A stretch of 64,000 nucleotides of DNA from Motacilla alba alba (lineage: Eukaryota > Chordata > Aves > Passeriformes > Motacillidae), in assembly GCF_015832195.1 (NCBI RefSeq), contig NC_052021.1, positions 4,130,248-4,194,247 of the forward strand, given 5' to 3'. The translations under genes were made by a program, and so were the position numbers. Below the pieces are notes generated by a model that had not been told where the DNA came from, searched no databases, and saw nothing but the letters and a program-made list of their open reading frames with translations. Positions 1 through 12,531 of this stretch are shown piece after piece; the first letter of the stretch is position 1; each line of letters opens with the position of its first letter.

Positions 1-1154
1 ATGAGGGCTGGAATACCTGTGTTCTGTTCCCAGCTCTGGCTTTGGCATGGATAAATGAGCTGCAAAGAGAGAATAAACAGGGTGTATGCCCTTTATTGCT
101 GCTTGTAGCTGTGTTTTTGTCTTTCACTAATCCTTTGAAGCTGTGTGAGGATTTGCTGAAAGGCATCTCTTAAGATTTGTCAGGGTTTTGTTGGGTTTGA
201 TCCGTGCTGGAAAGCTCAGTGACTGATTGAAGAGGTAGAGGGGAGGTGTAGTGAGAATCAGAAAATAAAAGTGGAGTGTTGGGTGTAAAGATCCTGAGAA
301 TGAGTGTTCTAAAAGCTGTTATTTGTTTGTGTGCAGCCCCAGTGTCCAGCACCTTGAGTGAACCAAGTCTCTCATGCCTCCCATTCCCAGTTGGGAAAAC
401 TTTTGCCTTTTTCCTGAAAATGTTCTGGAATATTAGTGAGCCTTAGCTGGCTGATTGTGAGGGGCTGTGGTGGGAGACAGAGCAGAAAAGCACCTTTCAG
501 TTGTGATTCTTCCTAATCCAGCTGAATTCTCCTTGCAGGTGCCCTGAGCACATTTGTCTTTGGAAAATTTGGGTTTAGCCCTTCTCTCCTGTGGCTGTCC
601 CAATACTGCATCCCTCTGGATCTCAAAGGCTGTGTAATTAACATGTTCAGTGGCTTTTCCACAGAATCTGTAATAAATGCTACCAGAAATCCTGAGAAAA
701 AATGTTGTGACTGAACGCCTAGGCTGCTGAAATAGAGGGAAATTATATTTTTGTGTGTCACAGGTCAGGTGAATGATGAGCAGATTTTTGCAGTTGTTGC
801 TCTCTGAAAGCTGACTCTGTGTCACTGTTCTGGACAAACTGCAATACCAAGGCTTGTTTACAGCACCCGTGAAAAATTCCTACTTTCCCCACCCTTCTTC
901 AAGTACATCAATGCTGGGAGCAGGAGACACTTTGAGCAGACACCTGAAGCTCCTGTCACTGCATTGATTCAGCTTCTGTTTGCTCTGCATCCAATACCCA
1001 GCCGTGATGAATAATGCAGGCATCTATTACTTAAAGTTTAATGCAGCTTTAATCGGGGTTGAACATCAAGAGGTGCAGAGGAGGCTGCCCTGCTCTGTGC
1101 TGAGGGGAAAAGATTCCAACCAGGTGTGGCTGGGTCTGTGTTGTTGGGTTGTTC
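1..1154. other. No gene seen
   Basis: Unique-looking, moderately AT-rich DNA. Short open frames occur on both strands but none has domain-like or biased composition. I see no RNA gene. Confidence 0.5.
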
Positions 1155-2112
1155 CTTTGCCCAGAGCAGTGACTGTCCCCTGGGCTGGCCCTGCTGAGGG
1201 ACCTCCAGGGCTGTGTCCAGCTCTGGGTCCCCAATCCAGGAAGGACATGGAGGGGCTGGAGCGTGTCCAAGGAAGGGAACGGAGCTGGGGAAGGGGCTGG
1301 AGCCCCAGGAGGGGCTGAGGGAGCTGGGAAAGGGGCTCAGCCTGGAGAAAAGGAGGCTCAGGGGGGACCTTGTGGCTCTGCACAACTCCCTGCCAGGAGG
1401 GGACAGCCAGGGGGGGTCGGGCTGTGCTGCCAGGGAACAGGGACAGGACAAGGGGAAAGGGCCTGAAGCTGGGCCAGGGCAGGCTCAGCTTGGCCAGCAG
1501 CAGGAATTTCTGCATGGAAAGGGTAAATTAGTTTTTATCTACATTACAATCTCACAAACTGTGAGTTATACAGCACTTCACTCTAACAGACTTAAAATGG
1601 AGCTCCATCTCTCTCTCTATAAGGCCTTTTAAGGATAAACTGTCCAATTAAGAAATGACACCTGAATTATTTTTACTTTTAACCCAATAACCAACCACCC
1701 ATGGCCCGCAATGTGGACTTTTTATCCAATTACACAAAACCACCCAAACCCACGGAGAAGAAGGTAAAGAAGAAGGACCAGCCTCTGCCCTGAAACCTCC
1801 ATCTAGTTTATATATATTACTATAGACTAAAACCTTAGACTCCAAGTTTCCCACCGTGTGATATTGCACACTTCTATCCAAACTCCACACCCACAATCCC
1901 AGAGCTATCATTCCATTCTGGAATTCAGTTCCTGGCCTTGGTAGGGGCTGCCCAGGGAGCTTTGCAGTGCCCATCCCTGGAGGTGTCCCGGGAAGGGCTG
2001 GAGGTGGCCTTCAGTGCTCTGGGCTGGGGACAAGGTGGGCACTGGGCACAGGGTGGGTTCCATGGGCTGGCAGGGATTTTCCAACCTAAAATAATTCAGT
2101 GATTCTGTGGCA
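1155..2112 (+). mobile_element. CR1 LINE 3' fragment, interrupted
   Basis: The first part (1155-1524) has the CR1 block GCTCAGCCTGGAGAAAAGGA and ends at GCATGGAAAGG. The second part (about 1932-2112) resumes with the CTTGGTAGGGGCTGCCC block and ends with the 3' octamer-like tail TTCAGTGATTCTG. The two halves align with the uninterrupted copy at 28229-28768, which shows that the 400 bases between them were inserted later. Confidence 0.8.
1525..1931 (-). mobile_element. LTR-like insertion inside a CR1
   Basis: About 407 bases with no match to CR1 interrupt the CR1 copy. Read on the minus strand the segment has a TATA-like run near CTTAAAAGGCCTTATAG and looks like a solo LTR, but clear TG...CA ends and a target-site duplication were not identified. 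It could instead be another small mobile element. Confidence 0.45.
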
Positions 2113-2114
2113 CA

Positions 2115-3160
2115 GCTCATCATTTATTTGCGGATATTCGCTTGCAGCTGCCCTGGTGTCTGTGACCTCTGCTTTTTGCTGTATTTATCTCAGTCTGTGA
2201 CAGCACAGGTTCTTTACTCGTGGGGTCACAGAGCATGTGGATGACTCTGCTGTCATCCAGGGATCTCACAGTGGAATATCAAGGCACTGCTGTCTCTTCA
2301 ATGGCTTTTTTTTTTTCTTCTTGGTACGAGTATTATTTTTTTAAACAAAGGAAAAACATCCCTTTCATCAATTGTTCGCTTTGCAGAAGTTGAGCCTTAA
2401 AATAATCCAGGAAGCCTTTTGTTATATAAATACACTCATCCTCCAGCTTGGCACGGAATGTGCTTGACAGAGCTGCTTGCTGAATTCTGTTTTAAACTTG
2501 AATTTCAGTGGCTATGAAGGAGAAACCCTGGGCTCAGAGAGCAAAGCAAACCCTGATTTCTGTGTAATCACAGTGTAACAGGGACTATTTAGAGCAGTGG
2601 GAAGCAGGGGTTTGTGCCTGGAACTCAGTTTCTGTGTCTCAGTGATTTTTGTTTCAGCTTGTTACAGCCAGGTATGCTCATTCCTACCAAATTTAGCTCC
2701 ATGGGAAGAGAGCATACGTGCAGTCTTTTGAAAATATTCCTGCTTAAGTTGTTTGCTCAGGAATAGAATTGTGTGTGAATACAGCAAGGGCTTGGAATGG
2801 TTAACAGCAAATTCCAGTGCAGAGCACTCAGTGGTGAGATCTTCCAGTTAAATGGACAACAGGTGGCTAGAGCAGATGTTTAAATAGAAAATGAACAAAA
2901 CATCACCATCAAAAAAATTCCCAGGAACTCAAAAATCCATCAACCACAAAAACTCAACCACCCTGTGAATTTCAAATAAGCTTTGTTAGAAGTGGTGGCT
3001 GTTTCCTGGGTGTTGTCCTGTGCACATAAAAGCACCTTGGCGGGAATTTTATGAATCATGTGGAGTTTTTCTGTGTCCTCTGTAGGCCACACTTTGATTG
3101 TGACATTGGCTTTTGAAGGGACGCTTTTGGTTTATTTTGCTGCAAGCCTGAGCTTGAAGC
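2115..3160. other. No gene seen
   Basis: AT-richer single-copy-looking DNA with short homopolymer runs. No coding or RNA feature is supported. Confidence 0.5.
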
Positions 3161-3162
3161 TG

Positions 3163-3468
3163 CTGCTGACTGAGGAGGTTGGACTCGGTGCTCTTGGAGG
3201 TCTTTCCCAACCTAAATGGTTTGATGATTCCTCCCAACTTTTCACAGAATCACTGGGTTGGAAGAGACCTTCAAGATCATCAAATCCAACCCATGCCCTA
3301 AACACCTTAACTAAACCATGGTGCCACATCCAGCCTTTTTTTGAACACGTCCAGGGATGGTGACTCCACCACCTCCCCAGGCAGGCCATTCCCATATTTT
3401 ATCACTCTTTCTGTGAAAAACTTTTTCCCAATATCCAACCTGTATTTTCCCTGACACAGCTTGAGATG
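3163..3468. mobile_element. Two CR1 3' ends, tail to tail
   Basis: A short + strand CR1 end (about 3163-3238, GAGGTTGGACTCGGTGCTC to CCCAACCTAAATGG) meets a minus-strand CR1 end that starts at 3243 (CACAGAATCACTGGGTTGGA) and runs to about 3468. The minus-strand copy has the older CR1 layout, with GGGATGGTGACTCCACCACC. The two 3' tails abut within about 10 bases. Confidence 0.8.
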
Positions 3469-3550
3469 CATTCATCAAGACTATCCCAGAGAAGTGGGGA
3501 TGTTCAGAGGATGCTGCAGGATGTGCCTAGGTGGTTTTGGTACAAACAGG

Positions 3551-3648
3551 GACAGCTTCCACCATCCCAGGTTGCTCCGGGCCCCATCCAACCTGGCCTT
3601 GGACACTTCCAGGCAGAGGACATCCACAGCCTCTCCAGGCAATTACAT
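3551..3648 (-). mobile_element. CR1 fragment
   Basis: Reverse complement of the CR1 3' region, recognised by CCATCCCAGGTTGCTCCGG and CCATCCAACCTGGCCTTGGA. Lacks the terminal octamers. Confidence 0.7.
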
Positions 3649-3659
3649 CTTTGGCACTT

Positions 3660-4800
3660 GCAAAATTAAAGGTTTAATGGAATTTTGGAGCAGAGATTTT
3701 ATATAGCTTGTGTTCAATTTGTTGGATCAATCAAGTTGGGTTTTGGTAGATGTTTTAGCTGCTTTATTCAGTGGCTTGGCTTGTTCTGGGTGCTGTGGAT
3801 AATTTCCTTCTTGTCTCCTAATTTATTTGCCTTCGGACATGTAGCTGCTCCCGTGTTTCCAGGAAAATGGAAAGGATGTGCTAGCAGGAAGTGGCTGCAG
3901 TTAATGAAAATAGGTTGTACTTGCTGATGATTAATCCTTAATCCAAAGAGGGAACGTTCCCTTTCCAGCTTTGTGGCCTGAATTAGCATCTGACTGTTCC
4001 TTTGTCCTGGGGCTAGCTCTCAATGACTCTGGGATTGATTCATGGCTTAGGGCCCCCAGTAATAGGATTTCCTGTGAGGGTGTGTCACCAGTCCTTGCAC
4101 AGGTTCAAAGGGAAAATGGGTTTTCCCTCCTGTGTTTCATCCTCTGGACTCGTGCCCCTTGGCTTTGGCTCCCTTTCCTCCCTGACTCTGGAACCCACGA
4201 GGTTTCAGCTGGGATTTGATGGCTGCTGCCATCCCAGCTCCTTTCAAGTGTCTCATCATCCACCCAAGGCATGTGGGGACGGGCAGGCCGTGTTCTCCTT
4301 GGGTTCAAGAGTGAACACAAATACATTTAGTGCTTTCTGAAAGGCTTTCAAGTGCAGCGCCGCTCTTTTACAGCTCTTTTTGCTTCCTTTGAAGGCTGAG
4401 CAGCCACTGAACTCGGGGCTGCAGTGCGTGACTGCTCCCTTAGCAAGCAGTTAAAACATCAGCTATTACACTGATGTGCAAATGTTATTTTGTGCTGAAG
4501 TCATGCTGGAAATAGTTCAAAATGTCTTGTTTATTTGGATTCATGAGGGGCATGCTGTCTCGCTGAGCTCTAATCTTGTTTTGCTCTCTGCTTTCTTTGC
4601 AATCAGCAGAGCTGGATTCAAACCACGCTGAGAGATTTAAGGTGCCTCTTGCTCTGCACTCCAGGAGCCACAGGCTGAGGGCAGCAGCCCTGGGTTTGTG
4701 CCTTTTGGGAAAGCTGGGGTGTTAATCAGTTGTTTTCCCTCAGTCCTTGGATGGGTGGAACAGGCTCTGCTCCTGTGTTGAGTTGAACCCTCTGCCCCTG
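3660..4800. other. No gene seen
   Basis: No coding, RNA or clear repeat feature is supported here. Confidence 0.5.
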
Positions 4801-4802
4801 TG

Positions 4803-5297
4803 CTCAGGTGAGAGCCCACCTGCAGAGCTGCCCCAGCACAGGAGGGACCTGGAGCTGCTGCAGAGAGCCCGGGGGAGGCACCAGCACAAGCAGAGGCATG
4901 GAGCAGCTCTGCTGGGAGGAAAGGCTGGCACAGCTGGGAGTGTTCACCTGGAGAGGAGAAGCTTTGGGGTGACCAAATTGTGGCCTGAAAGAGATGCAAG
5001 AAACATGGAGAGATCCTTTAGAAGTGATGGAGTGACAAGGGGGAATGACTTCCCAGTGCCAGAGTGCAGGGATGGATAGGATATTGGGCAGGAATTGTTC
5101 CCTGTGAGGGTGGGCAGGCCCTGGCACAGGGTGCCCAGAGCAGCTGTGGCTGCCCCTGGATCCCTGGCAGTGCCCAAGGCCAGGCTGGATGAGGCTTGGA
5201 TCAGCCTGGGACAGTGGAAAGTGTCCCTGCCCATAGCAGGGAGTGGAATGAGATGAGCTTTAAGGTCCTTTCCATGCCAAACCTTTCTGTGATTCTT
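4803..5297 (+). mobile_element. CR1 LINE 3' fragment
   Basis: Long sense copy with GGGCAGGCCCTGGCACAGGG, the CTGGATCCCTGGCAGTGCCC block and the end GGTCCTTTCCATGCCAAACC followed by TTTCTGTGATTCT. Confidence 0.85.
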
Positions 5298-5299
5298 TT

Positions 5300-6950
5300 A
5301 ACTATCTCTTAGTGGATAAGCACTGACTCATTTGGTCATTATCTTAGTGACAGATGCACTTGTTTAAAATGACTCCACGGTCTTGCAGTTTTATTGTTTA
5401 GCAGATAATACAGTTTTCGGGATTCTTGCACAAGATGCTTTGTTTCAGTTCACTCCTTAAATGCTTCTCTCTGTGTTTGCAAGAGGCATGAAAATGGAAG
5501 GGTTTTTCCCTGCCCTGCCTCTGCTGTCCCCATTCCCAGGGAGCAGTTGCAAGGCTGTCAGCAGCTGTTCTGACAGATTTTTGTGTACTACTTAAGAAGA
5601 CAAAAAGTTACATCTCACATATTGTGCTGTGCAGGGATAAATACACAGCAAAGGGTGGGTGAGATATTTGATATGAACATACTGAGGAATTTTGTAGTGC
5701 CAGCACAGGCCGTTTGCTCTGTCACCTGAGTCCTGTGACTGTCCCAGCTGTTCAAATGATGTGTGCATCCCTGCTACATCCAGGCAGGTTGAAATATCCT
5801 CCTGTCCTGAGAATGCTCCCATCTCCAGGTTCCTCCCTGCCCTTCCCTGCATTGTGGAGCATCCTCACAGCCATCTCCAGATGCTGACACATCACTCCAT
5901 TCCCCAAGCTTTGCTGGGAGTTTCTTGGAAAGCTGCTGCAGCCTGGGGAGCTCCCTGGGCTGTGTGTGGCACATCCAGAAAGGCAGAAAGGTGAGGGACA
6001 GGCTTTGCTCAAGGGCTGTGTCATGATTAGGATATGTTAACAGGGTGGCTCCAGGTGTTTTGTGGGTGCTGGTGCTGATCCAGATGAGCTGAGGCAGCTC
6101 CTTGTGTCTGCCCCTGCCCCGGGTCCTGGTTCTCTGTGCCAGCAGGACTGCCCTGCCCTGGTGCTGCTTCCCAAAATCAGGGGCAGCCCCCAAGTTGCTC
6201 TCCAGGTTTTGTTTCGATTTCCCCGCCTGTGTTTTGGTCTCTGTGGAGCTTCTCAGGGAAGGCAGCTGAATACCAAGACACTTTCTCCAGCTCTGCAGTT
6301 TTGCTGATCTGTTTGAAGTCCCCAGACAGTTGATCAGGCAAACTTGCTGCTAAATGGATGATCTAATTCCCGGTGAATGCTGTGATCACAAGCATTACCC
6401 TGCATCACAGAAACAATTTGAAAACCAGTGCGTACTCCTCAAGCTGTCAGTTGTCTTTCAGCACCCTCGTTGTGCTCTTTCATCTTGAAATGCTTGTGCT
6501 GAAGCTCCAATAAACTTACCTGTCAGCAGCTGCAGGGATGTCTCCTCTGTCTCCAGCTCCAAGCTGTAGCTGGCAGTTTAAAAGCTGTTTACAGAGGAGA
6601 TAAAGCAAGGAGCTCTCTTGTAGCTGCTGTTTCTCTAAATGATTTTTCTTACACTCCGGTTATACTTAGCACAAGGTTGTGTTGGTGCTTTCTGAGGATT
6701 GCTCAAAGCCAGCACATGAGTTCTGTGCTCAGAACCCCTGAGGACGTGGGCAGGGCAGGAAGGTGTCCCTGTACAGAGGGAAAATGGAATGGAAAGATGG
6801 TCTGGAGAAAGGTGGCATCCTGGAAAAAGAATGGGACAGAGCACCCAACAACCTGACTGCCTGAAGAGTGGCCCCCAGCAGAGGAAAGGTGTTTCACAGC
6901 CCACAGATACGTGGTTTGAATTTTACAAGGGAGAACTCTTTCGAAACCTG
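5300..6950. other. No gene seen
   Basis: Single-copy-looking DNA without a supported feature; open frames are short and overlap on both strands. Confidence 0.5.
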
Positions 6951-6954
6951 AAAT

Positions 6955-7172
6955 TCATAGACTCATAAAATCATTAGGGTTGGAAAGATCTCTGGGATCA
7001 TCCAGTCCAGGCTGTGCCCAGTGCCCACCTTGTCCCCAGCCCAGAGCACTGAGGGCCACCTCCAGCCCTTCCTGGGACACCTCCAGGCATGGGCACTGCA
7101 AAGCTCCCTGGGCAGCCCCTGCCAAGGCCTGAGCACCCTTTCCATGCAGAAATTCCTGCTGAAATTCCATGT
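6955..7172 (-). mobile_element. CR1 fragment, same subfamily as the copies at 1.2 and 28.2 kb
   Basis: Starts with ATAGACTCATAAAATCATTA and contains the reverse complement of the GGGGACAAGGTGGGCACTGG block shared with the other two copies. Confidence 0.8.
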
Positions 7173-7174
7173 GG

Positions 7175-9250
7175 AATTGATGCCTTCAGAAGGCTGACCT
7201 AGAACAGAGCTAAAGAATAAAGCAGGGATTTATGAAAAGGCCTCCATGGATCCACCTTGGGCAGCACAAGAGCCCAGCCAGGGCTGCACCCAAGATGAAC
7301 CAAAATGGTCACAAAGTGCATGACTGGTCACGGGGTCTCTCACTTTGATAAGTTCTGCTCCATTTGCATCTTGGAGTTCATTGTCCAGTTACAGCTTTAG
7401 GTTATGCAGTCCCATCCTGCTTGTTTTTCTCTCTCCAGCCCACGCTGTTTGTGCTCTTGTGCCTGAGATTGGGATCATTTGTCCTTGGTCCCCAGCTAGA
7501 GAAGGAATTGTTTTGTCTCCCTGCTCTGTGCAGAGAGCTCACCATCCCTTAATGTGAAGCTCAGAACTACACACTAAAGCAGCACAGAATCTGAAATATA
7601 GAAAAGCTAAAACCTGAGGCATCAGAATATCTAAGAAAGTCTGTTTTTTGTGGACCTGTTTGTTCTCTTTCTTCTCAAGGGTGGGTTCTGGATGGTCATT
7701 TCAGTGAAATCCCTGTTCTGTCCTTCCTTTCTGTTACAGCATCCAAAACCATGCAGTAGGAAGTACCTGACAAATTGCCCCAAGCAGCAGCTTTATTTTT
7801 ACGCCACAGCCTTGCAAAAAGCAACTCTAAAAACTTAGATAAGTGAGCTTAATAAATCAGTCAGCAGATTTTTGTTTTGTTTTGAGTCCTTCTGCTTCTT
7901 GCTTGTGCAAGAGGCACCATCCTTGTAAAAGTCATGCTAAATCTGAAGCTCTTCTCTGCTTATTTACAGAAACCCACTCATTGTTTCCGTGTTGATGCAC
8001 TGGTTAAGTTTTATCTGGAGAATTCTGATACTCAGCCAGGGTCTGCTTCTCTCTGGTAATTTGAGGTGGGGTGAAAATGGACACTTCACAGCAATCCTGT
8101 GTTGTCATCCTGTGAGTTTGAGATGCTCAAAACAGGGGGGAAAAAATTAAACCATTTAAAAATCTGTGTCCCAGCAGGAGTTTGAAGCTCTGCCCCTGGG
8201 TGTACTGTGAATATTGATGACACTGAACTGTAGGGACTGTGCACAAGAAAAGAGGAGAGCCAGGTGTGTTGAGCAGGAATCAGGTGTGTGCTACAAGGTC
8301 AGTGAGGCTGGAGAGCAGCAATAGGATACTAATAAAAATCCAGGTCATTTTCTGTGCACCTCCTTAGGGGTCACTTTGCTGGTGCTGCATGAGGAAATAA
8401 TAATTATAGGTGACCTAGGTATGTGTATTTATTTGATGTTTTCTTACCAAAAACCATCTTCAGCCGAATGCAGGAAGACACATGCACAGCCAGGGATGTG
8501 GTTAATTCCTTGCTCTGCTGCTCTGGTTTAAGAAAAGTTTTGGAAGCATCTGTTTCAAGATATTGAGAGGTTACTGCATTTTGCAGGCTCTTTTTCTGTC
8601 TCTGAAGCCTAATGCTTGTTTTCTGCAACACTGGCAGAAAGCAAAAGCATTATTAGTTTTGGGTTTTGTTCTGGTCTTGGGAGGCTTTTTTATGAATTGG
8701 GAGGTTTTCTCACTGCAAATAACTGCAAAATCAAAAGTAGTAAATGAATAAATATTATTAGGGAAGGAGTGGATAACAGAACAAGCTATTGTAAAAATCA
8801 TTTTTAAAATGACCTTTTTCTCCATGATTCTCCATATCCTGAATTCTCCATCTGCAAAAGGAAGAAGGTTCAGCAAAGGATGATGAAGGTGATCAAAGGC
8901 ATGGAACAGCTGTTCTATAAAAGAAGATAAATAAACTTTGTCTCTTTAGCATGGAGCAGAAATGATTGTGAGGGGAAGAAGCGAGGAGAGGAATGTTAAG
9001 CAGATTGGGAGCTTTGCATCTTCCAAAGAAGATGACTGTACCCAGGCCTTCCTCACTCAAAAAAAAACCCAAGGAAGCAACGAGCTTAAAAAAGGGAAAG
9101 CTTTTCTTTTGGTGGTGTGCAGTTCTGCTGTGGTATTCCTGGTGGCCAGGATGTTACTGGAAGGTGAGAGGTTCAAAGGAGGCTGGATAAAAGCCATTGA
9201 AAAGAGTGTCTCCTGGCTCAGGGAACAGTTATTAAAGCAGTGCTGGGAGG
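7175..9250. other. No gene seen
   Basis: Single-copy-looking, AT-rich DNA. No feature supported. Confidence 0.5.
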
Positions 9251-9254
9251 AATC

Positions 9255-10024
9255 CCAGGGTGTGTGAGGCTGCAGGAGCTCAGTGGGCAGCTGGTGGCAG
9301 CTCCCTGCTGCAGCAGGGCCATCCCAGAGCCCAGGGCACAGCATTGTGTGCCCCCAGCTCTGCCACAGCCCCAGGGAGGAGAGCCCCCAGGCTCTGTGGG
9401 CAATCTGCTCAGGGCTGGGCAGTGCCCAGGGAAGAAGTTGTGCCTCCTGGGCAGGGCAATTGCTGGGCTCAGGCCCTGCCCGTGGCTCTGGTGCCATTGC
9501 TGGGCCCCGGAGCAGAGCCTGGGCCCTGCTCTGCCCCTCCCTGCACCCAGGGACACCCAGGCCTGAGGGCCCCTCTCAGCTGGGGCTCCTCTGCAGCCTG
9601 AGCAGCCCCAGCTCCCTCAGCCTTTCCTGGGCACCCAGCTGCTCCAGGCCCTTGCTCAGCTCCAGCAGCTCCTGGCCCTGCTGGCCTCAGCATCCAGAGC
9701 TGGCCACAGCACTCCAGAGGAGCCTCCAGGGCTGCCCACAGGGCCACCATCCCTCCCTGCCCTGCTGCCAGTGCTCTGCTGCTGCCCCAGGCTGCCATTG
9801 GCCTCCTTGGCCCCGGGACACTCTGCTGGCCAGGGACAGCTCGGTGTCCCCCGGGACACTCTGCCGGCCAGGGACAGCTCGGTGTCCCCCGGGACACTCT
9901 GCTGGCCAGGGACAGCTCGGTGTCCCCCGGGACACTCTGCTGGCCAGGGACAGCTCGGTGTCCCCCGGGACACTCTGCTGGCCCAGGGACAGCTCAGTGT
10001 CCCCCAAATCCTTCTCCACAGAGC
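9255..10024 (-). mobile_element. GC-rich CR1-derived element with internal 38-bp tandem repeat
   Basis: The reverse complement carries CR1-type blocks (GGAAAGGCTGAGGGAGCTGG, GAGGCACAACTTCTTCCCTG, CTGCTGCAGCAGGGAGCTGC) in the usual order. Its 3' side lies near 9255. Near its 5' side are five tandem 38-bp units. The inverted relative at 36614-37360 is nearly identical outside the repeat. Classification as CR1 is by block order and is less certain than for ordinary copies. Confidence 0.7.
9815..10005 (+). repeat. Minisatellite, 5 x 38 bp
   Basis: Units begin with GGGACACTCTG at 9815, 9853, 9891, 9929 and 9967; the last is 39 bases. Units differ by only a few bases. Each unit starts with GGGACAC and ends with GTGTCCC, so its ends are complementary and could form hairpins. 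Confidence 0.95.
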
Positions 10025-12371
10025 AAATAACTTCCTTATTTTCCAGGACAGCCCATGGGGGCAAATGAACAAACACAGCAGTTTTCAGAATATAACAGCA
10101 TTAAAAATCTCATCCTACAAGTGCAGTAAAACAGCCTTAAAACCAGCTGCTGTTCTCATGCTATAATGTGGAATATTTTTGTCATAACTTTGTGCTGTTC
10201 CTGTAGGTTTAAATCATCCATATTCCCATTGCTTTTCTCTAGCAGCTCCTCCCCAGCCTGTGCTGGTCCTGCCCAGGTGCAGGACCTGCATTCCCCTTGT
10301 TGTAAAAGGTGTCACTGTCTGTGTTAAACCTTTTGTAGAAACCTGAAGCTTCCTTTTGTAAGCAGGTCAGAAATAACACCCAGCTGTTGTGTAGCTGCGT
10401 AACACAGGGGCTACAACCTGGAGCAGCAGATGAAATGTGGGATTTCTTGGCTTCCAGATTATTTCCTACTTCTGGTAGGTAATGGGAAACAGGCAAGCAG
10501 GAATAGCGAGTGATTCAGGTGATAAAAAGCTGGTGTTCAGGAGCAGATGATAGCAGCAGCTGTCTTGGCTGATTGGGCTGTGTTCCTTTCCCAAAATCCT
10601 GCAGTCTGGAGCGTGCTGGGAGCGGGTGGGTTGGGGTGGCAGCATGCCAGCTGGTGCTGGGGTGATGCTCAGGTTACCCTGGTGCACTGGGGGCAGATGG
10701 GCCTCAGCAGCTCCCTGCACACTCAATTTCCAGCCTGATGCAGTGTTTGGTAGAGCTGGAAGGCTGGGATTGCACCTTCAGCCAGGGAGGGTGAAGGTTC
10801 CTCACTCTGCACAGAGCTTTTTACCACACCCAGGGGGCTGCTTGGCTGCCATCTGCAAGGACTGAATTTCCCTGGAGATGTTGACGTTCAGCAGCATGTG
10901 GGTGTTAGGAGGCTTTGGGAGGTGGAGGAGGATGGAGTTGGAATAATGTCCTTTGAATCAGAGCTGTTTTGATCTGCTAGAAAGAAGCTGGCTGCTGTAA
11001 AAGGAGGGGAGAAATCCTCGAACGTGTGACTACTCTAGGATTTTGTGCAGAGAAGAAAGCCTTGGAGCAGGAGCTGTTTGAGAACTGATCCTGGTCTGAG
11101 TGGGGTAGAAACCCAAGTGTGGTGAGCACGTGTGGGGTCACTGGCGTGCTGCACACACATGCCCAACAGCCATATCCTGAAAATGGAAAGAAACTCTTGG
11201 TTCAGTGGGCTCCAGCCCAAGGCATGAGCTTGATGACCTGTGTGATAACTTGGAGAGTAAATTCCAAGTGATTCATCCCTTTTTTGATCTCTCTTGAACT
11301 CTGACTGCTCGTGTCTGTTGCTGTCAAGTGGCTGCTTCTGTATTTATGAGCAAGGTGGAAACTACTGACCTGTTTTGCCTCCTCTGAAAGGCAAGTGATA
11401 GTTCTCTCTGAGATGGCAGGGCTGGTGTTTCTGCACGTGCCTGGACTAAATTTACTGTAGGGAACTGAAAAGGGTAAGATGGTGACGACTGCTGGAAGGG
11501 AAAGCGTGTATTTACTGCTCCGTGGCAATAGATTTATAGACAGATAGTTTGGTTTATAGATAAATATTGTTGCCTCTATTTCTGTAGCCATAAGCAGTAG
11601 ATTTTAAAGCCTAAACTTTGCTATCATCTAGGGACCTTTTTTCCATTTTTTTCCCCCTATCCCATCTGGCGGCTGAGGTGTCACGTGGCGCCAGGAGAGC
11701 CAAGAGAAGTGACGCATCCCGGTATCCCATGGTAACTCTCCTTTTCTTCTGCTTTTAGCTCCTTTGCTTTGCTCCCAGATAGAATAACCTGCCTGTGGGA
11801 TTACACTGGCTCTGCTCACTCACAGGTGAAGCTGAGGTTGCAGGGTTTGCACTCTTGAAAACAGTTTGCACTCGGTAGCCCAAATTGAAAGGGGAACGAA
11901 GAGCACCGCAAAACACAAGCCACCAAACCAACACCAGCCCCCACCAAGCCCAGAAACCTCCCAGTTCCCCACCCAAACTTCTCAACATGCAGGAAGCATC
12001 GGTGGGAGTTTACTCTTTGTTTGCCATTCGGGATACTGAAGCTTGTCTGAGAAGTTTCTGCAAACCACAGGTAGATACCCTGCGAGTGAGGTACAGTTCT
12101 CACCAAAGCTAAATTTGCAGTCCAGGTCTTGCAGTTCACACAGGTCTTGCTGCTGGAAACTTGTTAGGTGAGGCTTGCTTTTTTTTTCCCCCCTCTTTCT
12201 TCACCACCCCCATCAGTTGTTTTTAACCTCTGGTTGCTGTATGCAGTTACTGCCTGCTTTTTTGTTAGAAATATCCCATTTATCCCCCAAGAAAAGCTCA
12301 TGGTTTTGCATCCAGATATGTTGATGTTTTTTATACTTCTGATTTCTTTTGATAAATGGATCATTTAATTA
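10025..12371. other. No gene seen
   Basis: No coding, RNA or repeat feature is supported. Confidence 0.5.
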
Positions 12372-12531
12372 TAGAATCATAAAATGGCATGGACAAGGAC
12401 ATCTTCCACCATCCCAGGTGTCTCCAAGCCTCATCCAGCCTGGCCTTGGGCACTGCCAGGGATCCAGGGGCAGCCCCAGCTGCTCTGGGCACCCTGTGCC
12501 AGGGCCTGCCCACCCTGCCAGGGAACAATTA
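12372..12531 (-). mobile_element. CR1 fragment
   Basis: Starts TATAGAATCATAAAATGGCA and includes CATCCAGCCTGGCCTTGGGC and GGGCCTGCCCACCCTGCCAG, the reverse complement of the CR1 3' end. Confidence 0.85.

Noticed and set aside
9283..10068. 261-codon open frame on the + strand (and 271 codons at 36502-37317 on the minus strand)
   Set aside because: Both are the antisense of the same GC-rich CR1-derived element and its 38-bp repeat. Composition is Ser/Pro/Cys/Trp-rich and several frames are open at once, as expected from GC-rich repeats.
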